Of a stretch of DNA of 64,000 bases, positions 42,620-51,977 are shown piece after piece. Below the pieces are notes generated by a model that did no database searches, was not told where the DNA came from, and saw only the letters and a list, made by a program, of their open reading frames with translations. Both the position numbers and the translations under genes were made by a program. This DNA is from Nakaseomyces glabratus (taxonomy: Eukaryota > Ascomycota > Saccharomycetes > Saccharomycetales > Saccharomycetaceae), in assembly GCF_010111755.1 (NCBI RefSeq), contig NC_088962.1, forward strand, positions 620,001-684,000, in the 5' to 3' direction. How positions within the stretch are numbered: position 1 is the stretch's first letter; each line of letters begins with the position of its first letter.

Positions 42620-45600
42620 ATGGGTATTCCTAAGTTTTTCAGGTATATCTCTGAGAGATGGCCTATGATCCTTCAATTAATTGAAGGAACTCAAATTCCG
42701 GAATTTGACAACTTGTATTTAGATATGAATTCATTTATCCACACATGTACGCATGGTAATGATGATGAAGGTGTTACTCAGAAAATGTCTGACGAAGAAT
42801 TGTACTCTAGAATTTTCACATATATCGACCATTTGTTCCTGATGATCAAACCAAAAAAAGTGTTCTACATGTCCATTGATGGTGTCGCTCCAAGAGCTAA
42901 GATGAATCAACAGAGATCGAGAAGATTCAGAACCGCTATGGATACGGAGAAGGCTTTGCAGAAGGCTATGGATGAAGGTGAAGAAATTCCAAAAGGTGAC
43001 GCTTTTGACTCAAATTGTATCACACCAGGTACCGAATTTATGGCTCAATTGACACGGAACTTGAACTATTATATTCATGATAAGGTAACGAATGATGCTA
43101 ACTGGAGGGATATTGAAGTCATTTTATCTGGCCACGAAGTTCCAGGTGAAGGTGAACACAAGATCATGGATTTCATTAGGAACATCACAGCACAAGAAGA
43201 CTATGATGTTAACACGAGGCACTGTATATATGGTCTAGATGCAGACCTGATCATGCTTGGTTTATCCACTCACGCTCCACACTTTGCCTTGCTTAGAGAG
43301 GAAGTCACTTTTGGTAGAAGAAATAATTCAAGGAATAAAAACTTGGAAGAACAAAATTTTTACCTCCTCCATTTATCTTTGCTAAGAGAGTATCTTGAAT
43401 TAGAATTTAAGGAAATAGGTGATGATTTACAATTTGAATTTGATTTCGAAAATATTCTTGATGATTTTATTCTAGTTATGTTTGTTATTGGTAATGATTT
43501 CCTTCCAAACTTACCGGATTTACACTTGAACAAAGGTGCTTTCCCTGTGTTATTACAGACGTTCAAGGAGGCTTTGCTACATGTTGACGGCTATATTAAT
43601 GAACGTGGTCAAATTAACTTCAAAAGATTGAAGGTGTGGCTAGATTACCTATCTCAATTCGAGCTAATGAATTTTGAAAATGATGATATTGATGTTGCAT
43701 GGTTCAATCAGCAATTGGAAAATATTTCTCTTGAAGGTGAAAGGAAACGTCAGAGAATGGGTAAGAAACTACTGATCAAGCAACAAAAAAAACTGGTAGG
43801 TATGGTGAAGCCATGGCTATTAAAGGAAATCAATAAAGAAATTCCCGCTAACTTGGAAGATTCTGATATTCCACAATTACCTTTGAGCGTTGATACTGAA
43901 ACCCTAAAAGAAAATTTGGATTTCTTGAAGAAATTCGCTTTAGATCTCGGTCTAATTATAGTACATTCGAAATCTAAGGATACGTACTCCTTAAAATTGG
44001 ATATTGATGCTATTAATCCTTCAGAAACTGATGAACAGCGTCAAAATAGGATTAATGAAACAAGAAAGACAATCAAGAAATACCAGAGTGCTATAATTGT
44101 CGAAGACAAAGAAGAGCTCGAAGAGGAAAAAGATATCTACAACGAAAGATTTGAAAACTGGAAAGCGGAGTATTACAGGTCCAAATTTGGCATTAAAAGA
44201 GATGAACCTGAAAGGATCGTAGAAATTGCAAACAACTATGTGGAGGGTTTGCAATGGGTCTTGTACTATTATTACCAGGGTTGTCCATCATGGAGTTGGT
44301 ATTACCATTTCCATTATGCACCTCGTATATCTGACCTAGCTAAAGGTCTAGATCAAATTATTAAATTTGAACAAGGTTCTCCACTAACCCCATTCCAACA
44401 ACTGATGGCTGTTTTACCTGAGAGATCAAAGAATCTTCTTCCAGCTGCTTATAGACCATTGATGTATGATCCTAAATCACCAATCTTGGATTTCTATCCA
44501 TCTGAGGTTCAGTTAGATAAAAACGGTAAAACAGCTGATTGGGAAGCCGTGGTTTTGTTGCCATTTGTTGATGAAAATAGGTTGATTGAAGCAACCAATC
44601 ATTGCTTGGCAAAGTTATCACCTGAGGAGAAACAAAGAAACTCATTTGGTAAGAACCTTACCTTCATGTACAATCCTCAAGTGGATAATGTCTATAGGAC
44701 AACTCTGAAGGGTATTTTCTCAGATATTCAACATAATCACTGTGTTGCACTAGAATATCAACCTAAACCAATGGAAGGTAAGCAATTTCGTTACGGTCTT
44801 CTACCAAATGCCAAACTGAAGACTCAATTACTAGCTGGTTTCCCAACATTATATTCTTTGCCATTTACCAACAGTCTGGAATATAACGAAAGTTATGTTT
44901 TCCAACAACCATCTAGACAGCAATCTATGGTATTAAGAATAACTGATATATACAAGGAAAATAACTTGACCATGAAAGACATTGCTGATAGATATTTAAA
45001 CAAAATTGTCTATACCAGATGGCCATATTTGCGTGAATCTAAGCTAATATCAATCACTGATGGTGAAACTATACATGAATGTATTCCAAACCCAGCTAAA
45101 AATACTGTTAAAATCATTACCAGACCACTTGAGAACAACGAGCGCAAACAGTTTAATAGTACTAAGAATTCCATGCTTAGAAGTTATGGTAAGCAGAAAG
45201 CTGTGATTTTGAAAAAAATTGACATCATTGTTCAAGTTTTGGCTGTTACCGGCTTGGTAAGAAAACCAAATGGTGCATACGTTAAAACCTATGCATCCCA
45301 ACCTGATTATTATCCAATGCAATTAGTAGTAGAAAACGTATCTAACCATGATGAAAGATATATCGAGCGTCCACCAAAGCCAATTGAGAAAGAATTTCCA
45401 ATCAATTCGAAGGTGATTTTCCTTGGTGATTATGCTTATGGTGGTGAAGCCACTGTTGACGGATATAGTAGTGAAAGTAGATTAAAGATAACTGTGAAAA
45501 AGAGGTTTTTGAAAACTGAACCAACCATAGGAAAAGACAGACTAAAAATGGACGAAAGTATGATAAAGTATTATCCTTCATACGTTATAAGTAAGGAATT

Positions 45601-47188
45601 GCAACTACATCCACTATTTTTATCAAAGATTACATCGAAGTTTTTGGTTACCGATTGTAATGGTAGCCATGTAAATGTTGGAATTCCAATTAAGTTTGAA
45701 GCTCGCCACCAAAAAGTTTTAGGCTACGCTAGGAGGAACATTAAGGGCTGGGATTACTCCAACGTTGCTGTTGCCTTAATTAAAAGGTACAGAGAAATGT
45801 TTCCTGCTTTCTTTGCTAAACTGTCTAAGACATCCGGTGATATACCAGTTATGCAAGACCTGTTCCCTGATTTATCTAGTCGTGCTATTATGAGTATGCT
45901 GGATGATATCAAACAATGGATTAAGTTCAGTACCGAAAACTTTGTGGTTGTATCATTGGAAAGTAATTCGCTAACAAAGGCTTCAATTAGGGCATGTGAA
46001 GATTACATTGAAAAATATTCTAGCAGTATCGAGCAACATGAGACAAAACAACTTGCAAAGGTTCCAAGGGAAGCTGTTTTATCACCAAGAGTTTCATTCT
46101 CCCAACTAAGAGCACAAAAGTTTGATTTGGGTGATCGTGTAGTTTATATACAAGACTCTGGTAAAGTGCCTTTGTTTTCAAAGGGTACTGTTGTTGGATA
46201 CACCACATTAGGTTTATCATTATCAATTCAAGTTCTTTTTGACCATGAAATAGTTGCCGGTAACAAATTTGGTGGAAGATTGAGGACAAAGCGTGGTATC
46301 GGTCTAGATGCCTCATTCCTATTGAATATTACAAACAGACAATTTATATACCATTCTAAGGCTTCAAAGAAGGTTTCACAAGTTGATAATTCAAAATCTG
46401 CTAAACAACAGAAGAATACCAATGCTAAGCCAAAGCCAGAGACAAAGCAGGCAAAGCAACCAAGAAGAGAAAAGCCTGAGGATCCTGCCGCCAAGGAATT
46501 ATTGTCCTACATCAAGAAGGGTGACAAAACTCAAAAAAATTCAACTGAACGAAAGACATCTGAAAAATCTTTCAAGGACCCTCAAGCCAAAAATAACACT
46601 GAAGTTGTCGAAATAGAACAGCTAAATTTGACCGAAAACCAAGCCGAACCTACATTGGCCAACGCAGCTAATCTTTATAGTGCAGTGACAAACCAGTATG
46701 ATTCAAGCACCGGTAATCCAATAATTCCAATGTCCAACACTGGTGCAGCCCCTGGTGTTAGTCTACCGTATTTTGTCCCTAATGGACAGATTCCATACGG
46801 TGTACCACCAAATCCTCCAATGTTCCCGATGGGTGTTCCAATGCAAGGACCACCTATGCCAAATGGAATGATGCCTCCACCTCAGTTCGCGAATCCAAAC
46901 ATGCACATGAATCCTCTGCCACCAACCAGCAACATTTCAATTGCAATTGATAAAGAAGGAAGTAAAGACTTATTGAAATCAGTAAGAAGGAAGCCAGATC
47001 AAAGAAACAAAGATAATAATTCTGGTAGAAATGAGAATAAAAGTGGCCATTTCGGGTCGAAATCCAACAGGAAAACTGACACCAATGCGCCTAAAAAATC
47101 ATCTGGTAAGCCAAGAAAACCTGGTAAGAAAATAGCTTCAGGTTTTGAATCTAAGAAAAATGAACCTGACACTAGAGCTGAATTTTAA
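42620..47188 (+). CDS. XRN1: 5'-3' exoribonuclease Xrn1 (Kem1)
   Basis: Cytoplasmic, processive exonuclease that degrades decapped 5'-monophosphate mRNAs. The 1522 residues match the 1528 of S. cerevisiae. The N-terminal nuclease begins MGIPKFFRYISERWP. Its acidic metal ligands are all present: Asp35 (DMNSF), Asp87 (SIDGVAPRAK), Glu177 and Glu179 (GEGEHK), Asp207 and Asp209 (YGLDADL) and Asp293 (GNDFLPN). The second conserved region, PAZ/Tudor-like and SH3-like segments follow (SH3-like stretch near 1165-1250). The C-terminal 250 residues are disordered, first Lys/Gln-rich and then Pro/Met-rich (PPNPPMFPMGVPMQGPPMP). Convergent with BUD13, with 117 bases between the stop codons. Confidence 0.98.
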   Translation: MGIPKFFRYISERWPMILQLIEGTQIPEFDNLYLDMNSFIHTCTHGNDDEGVTQKMSDEELYSRIFTYIDHLFLMIKPKKVFYMSIDGVAPRAKMNQQRSRRFRTAMDTEKALQKAMDEGEEIPKGDAFDSNCITPGTEFMAQLTRNLNYYIHDKVTNDANWRDIEVILSGHEVPGEGEHKIMDFIRNITAQEDYDVNTRHCIYGLDADLIMLGLSTHAPHFALLREEVTFGRRNNSRNKNLEEQNFYLLHLSLLREYLELEFKEIGDDLQFEFDFENILDDFILVMFVIGNDFLPNLPDLHLNKGAFPVLLQTFKEALLHVDGYINERGQINFKRLKVWLDYLSQFELMNFENDDIDVAWFNQQLENISLEGERKRQRMGKKLLIKQQKKLVGMVKPWLLKEINKEIPANLEDSDIPQLPLSVDTETLKENLDFLKKFALDLGLIIVHSKSKDTYSLKLDIDAINPSETDEQRQNRINETRKTIKKYQSAIIVEDKEELEEEKDIYNERFENWKAEYYRSKFGIKRDEPERIVEIANNYVEGLQWVLYYYYQGCPSWSWYYHFHYAPRISDLAKGLDQIIKFEQGSPLTPFQQLMAVLPERSKNLLPAAYRPLMYDPKSPILDFYPSEVQLDKNGKTADWEAVVLLPFVDENRLIEATNHCLAKLSPEEKQRNSFGKNLTFMYNPQVDNVYRTTLKGIFSDIQHNHCVALEYQPKPMEGKQFRYGLLPNAKLKTQLLAGFPTLYSLPFTNSLEYNESYVFQQPSRQQSMVLRITDIYKENNLTMKDIADRYLNKIVYTRWPYLRESKLISITDGETIHECIPNPAKNTVKIITRPLENNERKQFNSTKNSMLRSYGKQKAVILKKIDIIVQVLAVTGLVRKPNGAYVKTYASQPDYYPMQLVVENVSNHDERYIERPPKPIEKEFPINSKVIFLGDYAYGGEATVDGYSSESRLKITVKKRFLKTEPTIGKDRLKMDESMIKYYPSYVISKELQLHPLFLSKITSKFLVTDCNGSHVNVGIPIKFEARHQKVLGYARRNIKGWDYSNVAVALIKRYREMFPAFFAKLSKTSGDIPVMQDLFPDLSSRAIMSMLDDIKQWIKFSTENFVVVSLESNSLTKASIRACEDYIEKYSSSIEQHETKQLAKVPREAVLSPRVSFSQLRAQKFDLGDRVVYIQDSGKVPLFSKGTVVGYTTLGLSLSIQVLFDHEIVAGNKFGGRLRTKRGIGLDASFLLNITNRQFIYHSKASKKVSQVDNSKSAKQQKNTNAKPKPETKQAKQPRREKPEDPAAKELLSYIKKGDKTQKNSTERKTSEKSFKDPQAKNNTEVVEIEQLNLTENQAEPTLANAANLYSAVTNQYDSSTGNPIIPMSNTGAAPGVSLPYFVPNGQIPYGVPPNPPMFPMGVPMQGPPMPNGMMPPPQFANPNMHMNPLPPTSNISIAIDKEGSKDLLKSVRRKPDQRNKDNNSGRNENKSGHFGSKSNRKTDTNAPKKSSGKPRKPGKKIASGFESKKNEPDTRAEF

Positions 47189-47305
47189 ACAACGATATAC
47201 TTGTTTGATCAGTTTATTTTTTTATATGTAATGTTATATATATTTTTACATTTGATGCTTGTATATTTACTGTGAAAAGATTACAGCTTCTTTGCTCTGT
47301 GAATG

Positions 47306-48013
47306 TTAATAGTCTTCACTATTAGTAAACTCTTGAATTTTTGACTCCGCAAGTTCGCCCTGTCTTTTAAACCACTTTTTTTCATAACCATTTGATCTAT
47401 CAACCCCATCCCACTTATTACCTGGTAGTATCCCAAACCTATTTTCTGTAGCAGTACCTGCGTATAGCTTCCTACCTAAAGGTGATATCTTTTGATGATT
47501 CACGCCTTTATTATGATCAAACTCAGTCGCTGGGTCATTATCTCGTATTTCAGCCGTGTACTTACTACTGATAGTTGAAACACCATCTAGCCCAGCTAGC
47601 TGTATTTCGCCCATATTCAATATTCGTATCCTTTCTTCTTGGCTATTTCTTTTGCCAGAGTCACTGTCAAGCGTTTTAGCTTCGACATCTATCTTATGAC
47701 CCTGCGCATTTCTAAATACTGTCTCGATATTGTGGGTCTTTGGTTCTAATACTGTTCTGGAAGGTGGTTCGATATTGATGCCATTCTTCTGTTTATTCGT
47801 CAAATTGTCCGATAGCGGTGCTCCAGGAATATTATTTACACCATGACTTAACCATAGGGATTTCTCAGAGTTATCTCTCAAGGGATTATTAGCATTGCTA
47901 TTGACATCTTCATTATTTGGTTTTTGAGCTGTTGATTTACTATCTACTTTCTTACTCTTCTTTTTCCTATCGGATGGCCCATACTCCTTCAATAAATAGT
48001 CATGCAGTGACAT
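47306..48013 (-). CDS. BUD13: Pre-mRNA splicing factor Bud13 (RES complex)
   Basis: Subunit of the retention-and-splicing complex with Snu17/Ist3 and Pml1, bound to the activated spliceosome. I start it at MSLHDYLLKEYGP, which aligns with S. cerevisiae Bud13 (MALHQYLSETYGP). An in-frame ATG seven codons upstream (MNIFLIIM) would add a stretch unlike the family. This gives 235 residues (266 in S. cerevisiae). A Lys-rich N-terminus and variable middle lead to the conserved C-terminal segment NRFGILPGNKWDGVDRSNGYEKK, with the tryptophan ligand for the Snu17 RRM. It is divergent from SAE2. Confidence 0.94.
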   Translation of the reverse strand: MSLHDYLLKEYGPSDRKKKSKKVDSKSTAQKPNNEDVNSNANNPLRDNSEKSLWLSHGVNNIPGAPLSDNLTNKQKNGINIEPPSRTVLEPKTHNIETVFRNAQGHKIDVEAKTLDSDSGKRNSQEERIRILNMGEIQLAGLDGVSTISSKYTAEIRDNDPATEFDHNKGVNHQKISPLGRKLYAGTATENRFGILPGNKWDGVDRSNGYEKKWFKRQGELAESKIQEFTNSEDY

Positions 48014-48505
48014 AATAATGAGAAATATGTTCACTTGTAAAATGAAATGTATGAATAATGTATCTGATAAACGGGTGCTATTTATCTATAGAACTGTACA
48101 AACATAGCCGGGGTATATATGAGATGAGCAACTGCGCAATTGCTACAGTTCGCCATTGTTTCCAATTTGATTCAATTAATTTTTCACCAAAATTCGATGA
48201 CCCGAAATTGATATCTGTGAAAGAATTGGTTCACAACTACAAGTGTAGTACCATTGATGGTCATTTAGATTTGACTATAAATCGTTGCATCGGCCATTTG
48301 AGTTCAAAATTATATCTTGTGGCATCAATGAATAGCCTTTCATAAATAAAAGGTCGGTAAATGTGTGGAACTTGAATGAATGCAAGTAGAGAGAGAGAGA
48401 GAGAACGATATAGTACTGACACGTCAAGGTAAATTATTGATGCTTTAAAAAAAACAATCGGATTGTCTGTCATTCATCTTCTTTCAGTATATCAATATAC
48501 CAAAC
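48014..48505. promoter_or_regulatory. Divergent BUD13/SAE2 promoter region
   Basis: About 490 bases shared by both genes. It contains a (GA)8 tract at 48389-48404 and a PAC-like GATGAGC near 48126 close to BUD13. A 95-codon plus-strand frame at 48058-48345 overlaps it, but I judge it noncoding. Confidence 0.5.
48389..48404. repeat. (GA)8 microsatellite
   Basis: Eight GA dinucleotides about 100 bases before the SAE2 start codon. Confidence 0.9.
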
Positions 48506-49537
48506 ATGCCTAACGATGAAATCATAAAAACTGTAACCGCAATGAATGTGACGCAATTGCTTGACTTGCAAGATTTTATCACAAAGACGTTACGTGAAAG
48601 GCTCATCAATCCGTCGAACGATTTGAAGTCAACTGAGGATCAACCTAAAGAAGTATTACTACCAAATGAAATACAAGAAGAAGGGAAAGTAGATGGAAAG
48701 CCGAAAAACGGAAATTTAGTTACTGTTCTACAAGTGAAAAGAGAAGATAGTCAAGATTCTGATGATTTTATCCTAACACAATTCGATAGCCAAGATGTTG
48801 GCTCTGCCAAGAAACAAAGCCAATTTGAAAAAAGCTCTATCAAACCGGAATTTAGTTCACCGCTAAAATTTTCACAGGTTTCAAATGATAGTAAGGCAGA
48901 CAACCCGCTACCTAAAGAAGTATGTCATGCCAATGGTGGGGATCACTTGAGTATTGAAAAAACTATTCCATTCAAAAGAAGACTAGACCTGGAAAACATC
49001 AAAGAATATGATTGGAAGTGGTCTCATCATAATGATAAAGTACAAAATAATAAACAATCTATATTAGATTTTAATAAAAACCCTTTCTCAAAACGACCTT
49101 GGATTTTAGAAGATTTTTGTCCAAATTCAAATGCAATTGCAAAAAAAAAACATGAAATTGATTTTGAAAAGTTTCAAAAGAAGGTTAGCAATTTCATAGA
49201 GAATAAAACTAATAACGCGAAAGAAAGCGATATAGAATGTGCTAAATATGAAGGTAGGTTGAGAAACATCCATTTTGATAACATGCGAAATAGGTCACCC
49301 TCACCTCCAGGATATGGTCGGCTAGACTTCCCAAGTACACAAGAACGCGCTGACGACAAGTCAAAAGCTCAAAGTATTATAAGAGATAAAACATTATACA
49401 GGTTCTTGGAAGCAACCAACAATAGGGTCCCACCTATGAAAAGAGAATTCTTATTCAAGAAAAGGGAATTGAATGATGTTGTTGATGATGGTAACTTCGA
49501 TTGGACAGAAGAAAGCCTCGAAATCTTTTCAAGATAA
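48506..49537 (+). CDS. SAE2: DNA-end resection factor Sae2 (CtIP/Ctp1 family)
   Basis: Cofactor that stimulates Mre11-Rad50-Xrs2 endonuclease to open hairpins, remove Spo11 and start resection of double-strand breaks. The 343 residues match the 345 of S. cerevisiae. The N-terminus has the self-association helix (VTQLLDLQDFITKTLRERL). The middle is divergent and acidic/Ser-rich. The conserved C-terminal domain is clear: RNRSPSPPGYGRLDFPSTQE, with CDK-type SP sites at 264-267 equivalent to the Ser267 site of S. cerevisiae. KTLYRFLEATNNRVPP follows, then the ending VVDDGNFDWTEESLEIFSR. Gene order BUD13-SAE2-YGL176C is conserved. Confidence 0.95.
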   Translation: MPNDEIIKTVTAMNVTQLLDLQDFITKTLRERLINPSNDLKSTEDQPKEVLLPNEIQEEGKVDGKPKNGNLVTVLQVKREDSQDSDDFILTQFDSQDVGSAKKQSQFEKSSIKPEFSSPLKFSQVSNDSKADNPLPKEVCHANGGDHLSIEKTIPFKRRLDLENIKEYDWKWSHHNDKVQNNKQSILDFNKNPFSKRPWILEDFCPNSNAIAKKKHEIDFEKFQKKVSNFIENKTNNAKESDIECAKYEGRLRNIHFDNMRNRSPSPPGYGRLDFPSTQERADDKSKAQSIIRDKTLYRFLEATNNRVPPMKREFLFKKRELNDVVDDGNFDWTEESLEIFSR

Positions 49538-49932
49538 TGCCCTTAAAATGGAGCAATTTTGCAAGTATTAAATGATTATGATTGAATAGGCCTGCAAACT
49601 CAAATGTGCCTTTTATTATAAGACAGTATAGAAAGCAATCAAGCGACCGATAATCACGTGACATCAAGTACCTGGAACTCAAGTTGACAATTTTCTTCGA
49701 ATCTCGCCAATGAGCAAACACAATGCATAATTCATAGTGTCATCAAAATCATGATCAACTTGTAGAGAAGTAACGGCTTTGAGTTAAAAGTGGTTGTAGA
49801 ACTTAACCACAGGATACTGTTAAATGTTTCAAGACAAATGCGTGGCATAAGTTTATTGACATGAATTTTGGTTATAACACATTCCTGACTTAACAACATA
49901 ACAGTACTAATAGAGACCTACTACGCTATATT
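49538..49932. promoter_or_regulatory. SAE2 - YGL176C-ortholog intergenic region
   Basis: About 400 bases, with the Cbf1-type E-box listed separately. No gene is seen. Confidence 0.5.
49653..49662. promoter_or_regulatory. Cbf1-type E-box (ATCACGTGAC)
   Basis: A full RTCACRTG match, also a Pho4-type CACGTG core, 271 bases before the start codon of the next gene. The same motif is centromere element CDEI, but no CDEIII-like CCGAA core follows in the expected 80-160 bases, so I read it as a promoter site. Confidence 0.5.
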
Positions 49933-51381
49933 ATGGCTGTGGAACTTCCTGGGTACTTTTATGACACAGAAAAGAGAAGATATTTTAAGATAACTAATAG
50001 CATTAATGCTTCAATAGAATTGAGTGGCAACAAATATAGCCGGGATGTGCTAAACAATGTGAAGGTCAATTTATTGGGTCAGCAATCCAAAAAAGCTTAT
50101 ACAGATCCTTATAAGATTCAAGATGAATATTTGAAAGATAGATCAATTCGGTATATGGTGGATAATAATGTGCTATCTAAAGGCCAAATATTCAAACAGA
50201 GTGAGAGTAGTGCATCTATTGTGAGCACAAATAATATCACATTTCCCTATTCGGATAAGATCATTGCTGCTCAAGACGTTAATTACATCGAAGATGGACT
50301 ACATCGAACTAAAACGTTATACATTACTAGTGCTGGTCAGATTTTAGAAACTAGGATAGATTCACCCCCAAATACTGCTATTCTACTTTTTCGTCCCGAA
50401 GATACAGAAGAATCTACCATAGACCTCGCAAATTTTGAAGTAAGCCAATACTATTTAGGTTTAGTTTTAGTTCATATGGTAGGCTCTCATGGAAAAAATA
50501 TTCTATTCTGGTCTGTGCAGAACAGAAATGAAACTATTAACTTTAGATCTAAAGTAATAGAAAACAAATACATGACATATGTGACCTTATTAGACCCCAA
50601 TCACATATTTTATCTATTAGGAAACAAGCTCCATTTTGTGTCTTCTGAGAACTTCTCTTTTGACAATAAATTAACTTTATATCCAAAGGAAAGAAGTTAT
50701 TGGCGATTAAAAGGTCAAATTACATGTGTAAAATTCAATCCCATTGATAACGAAACTTATAGGATATATGCTGGCTCAAGAAATGGGATTTTGACTTCCT
50801 TTATATTTTCAGTCAAATACGGAGTTATGCCAAAGAGCGTACAGACATGGGACCGTCCGGGGAATTTAATAACAATAGTGTCAATGCTGAGTACTAATAT
50901 AGATGGAATAATATTTGTTTCAGGGTTGACTAATAAGAAGGATCACTCGCAGACCATAATTGCTCTTAACACCAAATCCTTATTGCCAAATCTAACCCAT
51001 ATGCTAACTCTTAAATCTCACTTTCGAAATGTAACTCAAAGTACGGAAATATTTTTGCTAAATCAGCACGAAAATATCTTATTATATGGATGTAAAAGAG
51101 GTGTTAGAGTAGAGCCTGATTTTGAAATTTTTAAACTTGACAGTAATTCCCCCATCAATGATAAATCACATCATATTTTGCCAAATCTCAAATTTAGCTC
51201 ATTGCTTGATAAGAAATATTTTACGTCCCCATTCGAACTTATTCAGATTGTGGGCGAAATTGGGGAACAGAATGTCAAAAAAAATATAGATGATCGCATT
51301 TTCATTAAAAGATTATTAATTAAAGTCTTTGCCAAAGTCAGCCATCATAATCAGACATGCATGATTATAGTAAAGTTATAG
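49933..51381 (+). CDS. Conserved uncharacterised protein, YGL176C ortholog
   Basis: The 482-residue protein begins MAVELPGYFYDTEKRRYFKI, a motif shared with the DCAF4/WDR21 group of WD-like proteins (LPGxYYD...RYFKI). The body has weak repeated beta-strand segments that could form a propeller (HMVGSHGKNILFWSVQN, CVKFNPIDNETYRIYAGSRNGILTSFIF). It is identified as the YGL176C ortholog mainly by place: SAE2 lies before it and MPT5 after it, with matching orientations. S. cerevisiae YGL176C (554 residues) has no known function. A DDB1-linked role as in mammalian DCAF4 would be speculation, since S. cerevisiae lacks that ligase system. Confidence 0.78.
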   Translation: MAVELPGYFYDTEKRRYFKITNSINASIELSGNKYSRDVLNNVKVNLLGQQSKKAYTDPYKIQDEYLKDRSIRYMVDNNVLSKGQIFKQSESSASIVSTNNITFPYSDKIIAAQDVNYIEDGLHRTKTLYITSAGQILETRIDSPPNTAILLFRPEDTEESTIDLANFEVSQYYLGLVLVHMVGSHGKNILFWSVQNRNETINFRSKVIENKYMTYVTLLDPNHIFYLLGNKLHFVSSENFSFDNKLTLYPKERSYWRLKGQITCVKFNPIDNETYRIYAGSRNGILTSFIFSVKYGVMPKSVQTWDRPGNLITIVSMLSTNIDGIIFVSGLTNKKDHSQTIIALNTKSLLPNLTHMLTLKSHFRNVTQSTEIFLLNQHENILLYGCKRGVRVEPDFEIFKLDSNSPINDKSHHILPNLKFSSLLDKKYFTSPFELIQIVGEIGEQNVKKNIDDRIFIKRLLIKVFAKVSHHNQTCMIIVKL

Positions 51382-51977
51382 ATTTAATTTTCAACTACAT
51401 TGATGTCGATGTAAACATATATGACTTAATTGTTCTTCATGTTGTATCTTGGTTTTACATTTTGACATGTATTTATTTTTTATACAATAATATACAACAT
51501 AACCTATCAATACTTTTAATACAAAGAATTCCCATACAAGGCAAATCATCATTTCCACGATAATCGTAATACATCATAAAAAAAATTACTTCCTGTGCCT
51601 CATTAATATACACATGAATCCCAATGCTCACAAAAAGAACTCTCTTAGAATACAACGGTTCAAAATTTATTTATAACTAAAACTCAAACCCTTTTCTTTA
51701 GTATTTTTCATTTTTTACATTATCCACATCTCCGATGTGTGTGTGGCTACTTTAAATACATCAACATACCATTAACTACCATTTTTTTCAAATTTGATTA
51801 ATTAAAAGTTGTTTCAACAAATTATAAGTTCGGTTTTTGCTATAAAGCAAAGCAATATGTGTCTCAGGGTAGCATTTTCGTACCCTTAATATAGAATTTT
51901 CTACCATTTTTTGCATACGATTAGCGGTTGTTGTGTCCTGTAGAAGGTTCAACAATTGTAGATGTTCTTATCAATTC
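51382..51977. other. Convergent region between the YGL176C ortholog and MPT5
   Basis: About 600 AT-rich bases holding two 3' ends. TG-rich and T-rich stretches fit 3'-UTR signals. No gene is seen. Confidence 0.55.

Noticed and set aside
49653..49662. The ATCACGTGAC site as a centromere CDEI
   Set aside because: No CDEIII-like core follows at the right distance, and the site lies in an ordinary short promoter.
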